Assembly (NCBI GenBank): GCA_030762935.1
Contig: CM060886.1
Span: forward strand, 34,457,509-34,521,508
Length of the DNA: 64,000 nucleotides
Direction of reading: 5' to 3'
Source: Hymenopus coronatus
Taxonomy: Eukaryota > Arthropoda > Insecta > Mantodea > Hymenopodidae
Positions 58,465 through 64,000 of the stretch are shown one piece after another. Position 1 is the stretch's first letter. Every line of letters starts with the position of its first letter. A program made the translations under genes and the position numbers. Under the pieces are notes generated by a model. That model saw only the letters and a list, made by a program, of their open reading frames with translations. It searched no databases and was not told the origin of the DNA.

Positions 58465-59193
58465 ATGTTTAGCACGTATGTATGTGGGTGGAGAAGGTAC
58501 TGTATTCCACCCAAAAATTCGACAGCGATATTTCACAGTAAATACATTTTCCAGACCTCTGAATCCAAATAAATGTTTAGAAACGTGTGTGTGTGTGTGT
58601 GTGTGTGTGAATGTGCACGAAGAGTTTCAACAAAATCCCTCAATTTTCTCAAATTTGACTAACCATTTTGATTAAAATTCCATATGTTTAAGATATTTTC
58701 ATGACAAACGAAATGCATATCTTGAACTTTCTAGGCGTACCCTCTGAACATCTCTTCATTCTGAATGATGTTTGTATAGCTCGTAAATCAAGAGTTAAAA
58801 CTCACAATGTATGTCTTTACATGTTTTCCTGTAGAGCTAACCGTTTACGAGATATTCATTGTTTTTGGTTTCAATATAAACTAATTAAACCTTTCTCAAG
58901 CGGGTCTCATAAACATATGTCAACTTTCGTTGCATTTCTTTTGTTTTACTCCGGAAATGCCAAAGAGAACTGAATTTGAATGTTTTACATAGCGATCGCC
59001 TTTAAAGGTTTTGACAATCGTTTTAGCCTAGTGTATTCCTTTATTTTCCTTCTGCTTACAAGCAACCTACTAATAAGACAATTTTTGTAAATGTTTATCT
59101 GGATTTGCATGACGTAATAAAAGAATAATCTTTTGAAAGAACGTTTGTGGAACAGCTAGAGAAAGTCATGTGAATGGAACACATCAGATTTTG
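58465..59193 (+). mobile_element. FamA copy 31, class 3, internally shortened
   Basis: Starts GCACGTATGTATGTGGGTGGAG, with the terminal motif lost. It has a (GT) tract at 58,586-58,608 and ends CTAGAGAAAGTCATGTGAATGGAACACATCAGA. About 60 bases between the GT tract and TTTTCTCAAATTTG are missing. Confidence 0.88.
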
Positions 59194-60136
59194 TTCTAAC
59201 TAGCCGCTTTTGTGAACTTTTCACACATGATGATGATATAAAACTCTACTTATTTAAAAGTTGTGATAATTCTGGATTATGGATAAACAACTACTGAGAA
59301 AGTTGCATTCATGAGATATTTATTATGATTATTATTGTTATTACATGTATTATAAATATTAATATTATAATTATCATCATTTTAAATCATTCCTTTTACA
59401 CAGTCATCAAAGAAAGAGAAGCCTGCTCACAACTAGCATACCTAATGAGAAGTACACCGCGTTTTAAAAAGAGCAGTATAAGTATTCTACTCCCATGGCT
59501 TGGACGTGCGCCAAAAAGCAGCGAGTTACTCGGGACTTAAAGCGAAATATCTCCAATATGGAACACGACGCAGCATGGCGAAATCAAGTGATATGACCTT
59601 CGTTAAGTGACTATTGACACTCAAGCTCCCCCTTCAGCCGGGATCAGAAATTTGTGATTTAAACCAGGCGAGTATTCTGACTCAGACGAATCGAGTTGGA
59701 ACAACCTGCTCTATCACAGTCTCGAATTTTATTAGACTGTCTCTCCTTATTTTCGTCGTTCCACTTTAATATTTTCATTAGACTTTCATGTTTTTGGCAT
59801 CCTGGTGATATATCGTTGGCCCTTCTAGTTCCTCATCTGGCATCCTAGGGTATTGTATTCCATGCTGTCAAATGTGGTCTCCAGTTCTTCACTTTCAGCC
59901 GCAGTAATCTTTGTTTTAACCCTTGTTACGTTATTCAGAATTGTACAGTAAGGTATTTACATCTAGAAAATATTGCAGCTGTTTACATGTTGCACTGTAA
60001 ATCAAAAAGTTGTATAGCTCAAAATATGAGTTTTTAAGGGCATCAAGAATACTAATGCACCTAGAATTTTTTAAATTTAAAATAAAAATAAGGTTCTTTT
60101 TTAAAAAACAGAAACCATCGCGGCATAATTATGATT
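59194..60136. other. Unrecognised sequence
   Basis: AT-rich, with a GC-richer part at 59,420-59,720. No gene supportable. Confidence 0.3.
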
Positions 60137-61003
60137 TTATTACTTTCTCTACACGTGCTATGTACATAGTGTACAGAGAAGGTATTGTATTCCACCCAAA
60201 AATTCGATCCCAAGATTTCACCGGAAATATAGTTTTAGGTCCCCCTGAATCCAAAACAAAGCAGTTTTGGAAAAAGGTCCGTGTATGTAAGCGTGTGTGT
60301 GTCTGTGGACAGCATAGCTCAAAAACGAAAAGACCGTTAAATACCAAACTTGGTATTTAAGTCTAGTATCTTCCAAGATGGAACACAAAGATTTTCAAGA
60401 AAATCCCCCCCATCCGTAACTACCCTTTACATGGAGAAAATATCTAAAATTTTTATTTTCTCAAAAATAGCTCTAACAATTTTGATTAAATTCTCTTATG
60501 CTTAAGATATTTACAAGCTAAATAAAATGTATATCTTGATTTTTCTGAGAATCACCTCTAAAGACCTCTTTATTCTGGATGATTTTTATTGAATTTTGCA
60601 TAACTGGTAACCCGTAAGAGATAGACAAAAAACTTACTGTTCCAAAAATGTAGATCATGATAAAACACGCACTTTATGTTATACACATTTTTTCGTGGGG
60701 TTAGCCATTTTCGAGATATTCCTTGTTCAGTTTTAAGATATTAAAAACTTTTCTCATATAGGAACTTGACAACGCTTAGCCACGCAAAGAAACGGATTTC
60801 AATCCTATAACAACGACATTTTAAAAGATTTTAATGTCGGTTTAGCCTAGTATATTTCCTTATTTCCCGTCTACTTATAAAGGAAATAAGTACTAAAACG
60901 TTTCTGCATACTTTTAGCATTAAATAGAAGAATAAGATTATTAGGAATAATTTGCTACAGAGATGTAGACAAAAGTCATGTGAATGGACCACATCAGATT
61001 CTT
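60137..61003 (+). mobile_element. FamA copy 32, full length, class 3
   Basis: ACTTTCTCTACACGTGCTATGTACATAGTGTACAGAGAAGG at the start, GT tract at 60,283-60,303, end GTAGACAAAAGTCATGTGAATGGACCACATCAGA. T on both flanks. Confidence 0.92.
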
Positions 61004-61439
61004 TTAAAACCGTATTAGTGGAATTGAAAAGCTGTTTTAACATAAACTACATAAACATATAATATTGTGAACTAGAATGACTTAAGTATACTATTAGCTC
61101 ATAAATATATACATCAATTAGAGAATATAGGCTATTTTAATTTAAAAGTTAATTTTTTCAAGTCAGCAATATAGAAAAAATATTCAAGTTGACACGAATA
61201 CAATTATTTTGTATGTAGTTCTGTAAACAAAATCATTGTAAATCCAGCAATAATAAAAGTACATGACTGTCATAGTTTCCATTTTTAATACGGTTTAATT
61301 ATTTGAAAATCTTCAAACGATCTGTTTGCATTTGAAAAACTAAACCTTTCAGCTTCTGAAGAAACTGTTCTTAACATTTCATAAATTTTCAAATTGATAG
61401 TATAAGAAATTGATTTACAGTGCAAAATATAATTATAGC
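61004..61439. other. Unrecognised AT-rich sequence
   Basis: Nothing supported. Confidence 0.3.
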
Positions 61440-61562
61440 TCCATAGCACCACAGCTCACAAGGAACCTTACGTGGGGGAAAAATCCCCACGCCGGTACCG
61501 GAAATCGAACCAGGTCACCCATTTGTTAAGCAGCTGCGCTACAACCGCGCTAAGGAGTAGAT
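61440..61562 (-). mobile_element. SINE type S5, copy d, internally deleted
   Basis: Joins the S5 3' end (CTCCATAGCACCACAGCTCAC) to its tRNA-like head (AATCCCCACGCCGGTACCGG, B-box complement AATCGAACCAGG, A-box side AGCAGCTGCGCTAC). The middle of the element is missing. Confidence 0.8.
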
Positions 61563-61595
61563 CCAAAATATAATAATACTACACTTTAACTATTA

Positions 61596-62288
61596 CGAGG
61601 GCCGCTTTTTTTGCAGCCTCCGATAGGCTATAAATAAAAGACAAGTTCATAGAAAACAATTATTTTATTACTAAAAGTTTTGTACACTTATGGTTACTTT
61701 TCAACATAATCACCGAAAAGATTGAGACATTTATCGTACCTGTGCACAAGCTTTGCAATACCCGCTTCAGAAAATGTTGCCGCCAATGATGCAGCCCGGA
61801 ACCACTATCAAAGCAGCTGTTTACTGTGAAACTTTACGACGTTTGCGGAGAGCCATCCAAAACAAACGAAGAAGAATGCTGACTTCAGGAATTGTGTTGA
61901 TCCATGACAACGCTCGTCCACACACTGCTGGCACAATCCATCGGCTCCTTGAACAATTTCAATGGTACATTTTCGATCTGACAGTCTGACCTGGCTCCCA
62001 GCGACTTTCACCTTTTTCCTGAACTGAAGACGTGGCTAGGAGGGCAGCACTTTCAAACCAACAAAGATCTTCAAAACAACGTCAATGCTCTTTGAAATCA
62101 TTGGCGGCAACATTTTTTGAAGCAGGTATTGCAAAGCTTGTGTACATGTATGATAAATGTCTCAATGTTTTCGGTGATTATGTTGAAGAGTAACCATAAT
62201 GTACAAAACTTTTAGTAATAAAATAATTGTTTTCCATGAACTTGTCTTTTATTTATAGCCTATCGGAGGTAAAAAAAAACGGCCCTCG
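61596..62288 (+). mobile_element. Snapback mariner derivative, copy 2
   Basis: 693 bp, flanked by TA on both sides (61,594-61,595 and 62,289-62,290). The ends (CGAGGGCCG...; ...CGGCCCTCG) are inverted, and the inversion continues for about 190 bases: the left arm to GCCGCCAATGA near 61,789, the right arm from TCATTGGCGGC near 62,097. The right arm holds the transposase C-terminus in the plus sense; the left arm is its inverted copy. Confidence 0.9.
61783..62200 (+). pseudogene. Mariner transposase remnant in snapback copy 2
   Basis: Plus-strand frames read VYCETLRRLRRAIQNKRR, then TSGIVLIHDNARPHTAG (the second catalytic aspartate is in HDNARPH), then a stop. In another frame come SDLAPSDFHLFPELK (third catalytic aspartate), W.GGQHFQTNKDLQ, FFEAGIAKLV and the C-terminus. 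The spacing between these two aspartates is about 8 bases short of the DD34D rule, which fits a small frameshifting deletion near 61,980. The N-terminal DNA-binding half and the first aspartate are gone. Confidence 0.88.
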
Positions 62289-62290
62289 TA

Positions 62291-62940
62291 GATGTACCTG
62301 AATATACACTTCCTGGTTATCTTAATGCACTCCACGTTTTGAAAATACATATAAAGACAGGAACATATATCAAAAGATTTGTGAAAGAAATTGACTTGTG
62401 AATATAAACAAACGTTACCGAACAGCGGTTATGTAGAGAGCAACTTTTGAAAAGTGAAATATAATGAACAATTATTTATTCAGCGCACGAGTAGCAGAAT
62501 TCTACACGTGTGTTCCTTGGCATTTCCGAGCGTACACCGCGATGCTGCTCCGATACGTTGAGAAACGTTTTATAGGTTATGTTAGCTGACTTCGGCTTCT
62601 CAATTCAAATAAATCAAATTGCTGGTGGCTTTATAGACTATACGCCGTCGCGCACGTAAATGATCTACCGGTCTTTGGATTCACGAATTCATTTAAGAAG
62701 TTGCGTGCTGTGCGCAGAGTGCCCAGGCGCACGTAGACAGCTGACCAAGGCATTAACCTGTCTACCAACAGCACCCTGCCCTTCCTGTTCTATTTTTCAG
62801 CTGCTTGAAACCAGTACAACAGTTCTGTGCTGCAGGCTATCATGCAAAGCACCCTGCTGAGCTGTTCTGTTAGTATGGACATAGGTCTCAGTCCTGTCAC
62901 TTCTATGCTCGTATTTGTATGAGTCATTTAAAAAAAAAAA
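62291..62940. other. Unrecognised sequence
   Basis: GC-richer around 62,690-62,870. No gene or repeat supportable. Confidence 0.25.
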
Positions 62941-63796
62941 GCTGATGTGTTCCATTTACATGTCTTTCTCTACAGCTCTGACACAAAGTATTGTTAAAAA
63001 GCTTATGCTTCTATTTACTTCATGCTAATCGAGAAAAAATTAGCAGAAATAGTCTTATTACTTGCTTCCTTGTAAGTAGAAGCGAAATAATACTATAGGT
63101 TAAAGTAATAATCAAAAGTTACTTGTTATGTGACTGAAGTATATTTGTAGACGGAAGTTGAAAAATTCCTGTATGAGAAAAGTAGGTTTTTAAAGCTGAA
63201 ACAAAAAACTATAAGTATCTAAAAAACGATCAACACCACGAAAAAAAATGTGTATAACATAAAATGTGTATAATATAAAAGCATGCTCTACATTTTTGTA
63301 CAGTAGGTTTTTGTCCATCTTTTACGGTTTAGCAGTTATGAAAAATTCCGTAAATTTCATCCAGAATAAAGTAAGCTTCAGAGGCTATTTCCAGAAAATT
63401 GAAGATATACATTTTATTTATCAGGTAAATATCTTTAATATAAGATACTTTAATCAAAAATTTTAGAGCCATTTTCGAGAAAATAAAAATGTTTGAAAAA
63501 AGTTCCATGTAGAGGTTAGTTTGGGGTGGGGAGATTTTCTCAAAATCTTCGTGTCGCATGCTTTAAAGATACTAAACTTAAATACCAAGTTTGGTATTTT
63601 GCCGACTTTTTGTTTTTGAGTTATCGTGTTGACAGACATACGGACACACACACGGACCTTTTTCTGAAAATGCTTTTTTTGCATACAGAGGACCCTAAAA
63701 CATATATTTCCGGTGAAATCTCGGTATTGAATTTTTGGGTGGAGTGCAATACCTTCTCTATGCACTATGTCATAGTAAGTGTAGAGAAAGTAAAAC
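62941..63796 (-). mobile_element. FamA copy 33, full length, class 1, half of an inverted pair
   Basis: Hairpin end at 62,942, CA tract near 63,640-63,656, end GTGTAGAGAAAGTAAAA. It meets copy 34 in opposite orientation with no spacer, as copies 4 and 5 do. Confidence 0.92.
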
Positions 63797-63808
63797 TGTC
63801 TGTCTGTG

Positions 63809-63845
<37 letters not shown>
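63797..63845. repeat. (GT)n microsatellite within FamA copy 34
   Basis: About 40 bases of alternating GT with a few interruptions. This is the family's own tract, here expanded and at the inverted-pair junction. Confidence 0.95.
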
Positions 63846-63846
<1 letters not shown>

Positions 63847-64000
63847 TCTGTGAGCAGCATAGCTCAAAAACGAAAAGTCCGTTAAAAACCAAACTTGATA
63901 TTTAGGGTTGCTGTATTACAAGGATGCGACACGAATATTTTCAAGAATATTACCCCAGCCCCAACTACCCTTTACATGGAGCTTTTTTCGAAATTTTTTA
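63797..64000 (+). mobile_element. FamA copy 34, starts at its GT tract and runs off the window
   Basis: Begins with a long GT tract, then AGCATAGCTCAAAAACGAAAAG, GGATGCGACACGAA and CCCTTTACATGGAGC. The palindromic end and ~120 bases are missing at the junction. Continues past 64,000. Confidence 0.9.

Noticed and set aside
61753..61989. Intact transposase gene
   Set aside because: The frame covers only the middle of a mariner transposase, ends in a frameshift, and sits inside a snapback derivative.
63326..63885. Long overlapping open frames of 119-134 codons on both strands
   Set aside because: They lie wholly within FamA copy 33 and repeat in related copies with different frames and stops.
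1..64000. CRISPR array, operons or prokaryotic promoters
   Set aside because: No short regularly spaced identical repeats and no tight coding clusters; the dispersed repeats are eukaryotic transposons.

Overview
This is a gene-poor, AT-rich stretch of an animal nuclear genome, most likely an arthropod and probably an insect. The grounds are mariner (DD34D-type) transposase remnants, non-LTR retrotransposon reverse transcriptase tails of the type common in insects, many tRNA-derived SINEs with Pol III A and B boxes, and the absence of bacterial gene layout, ribosome binding sites or operons. The species cannot be named from the sequence. No complete protein-coding gene is visible. Nearly all open frames are chance frames inside repeats. 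The best host-gene candidate is one terminal exon near 1886-2114.

One interspersed repeat dominates. I call it FamA: about 35 copies or pieces, roughly 23 kb or a little over a third of the window, in both orientations. A full copy is about 0.8-0.86 kb. It begins with the 11-base motif ACTTTCTCTAC and a 14-base perfect palindrome (ACTATGTACATAGT). A CA/GT microsatellite tract of variable length follows, then an AT-rich non-coding body. It ends with the inverted motif GTAGAGAAAGT followed by a small hairpin (ATGTG...CACAT) and CAGA, flanked by runs of T. This layout matches non-autonomous Helentron-associated elements (HINE, DINE-1 type), which is my working call. It is an inference from structure, because no Rep/helicase frame is present. 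FamA strands below use that orientation. At least three sequence classes of FamA are present.

Layout: 1-1.0 kb unrecognised; 1.0-2.6 kb a FamA copy directly upstream of a candidate last exon and 3' UTR; 3.6-5.8 kb a SINE and an LTR-like or Pol II promoter-like block; 5.8-8 kb FamA copies; 11-12.6 kb a FamA inverted pair; 13.5-13.6 kb a probable SINE; 15.3-15.8 kb a MITE with TATA target duplication; 16-22 kb FamA copies mixed with six kinds of SINE, several nested; 22.6-23.5 kb a TIR transposon and then a fold-back element; 24-28 kb four FamA copies; 28-30.6 kb unrecognised; 33-40 kb FamA, SINEs and an AT microsatellite; 41-45 kb a FamA array with a duplicated flank; 46-53 kb further FamA copies, two inverted pairs, one copy split by a roughly 1-kb TIR transposon; 55.4-56.4 kb an old FamA copy split by a snapback mariner; 57-58 kb two oppositely oriented LINE fragments; 58.5-61 kb FamA; 61.6-62.3 kb a second snapback mariner; 62.9-64 kb another FamA inverted pair running off the window.

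Nested insertions give a relative history. FamA copies were targets for a mariner, a TATA-targeting transposon and at least three SINEs, so much of FamA is older than those. All sequence comparisons here were made by eye.
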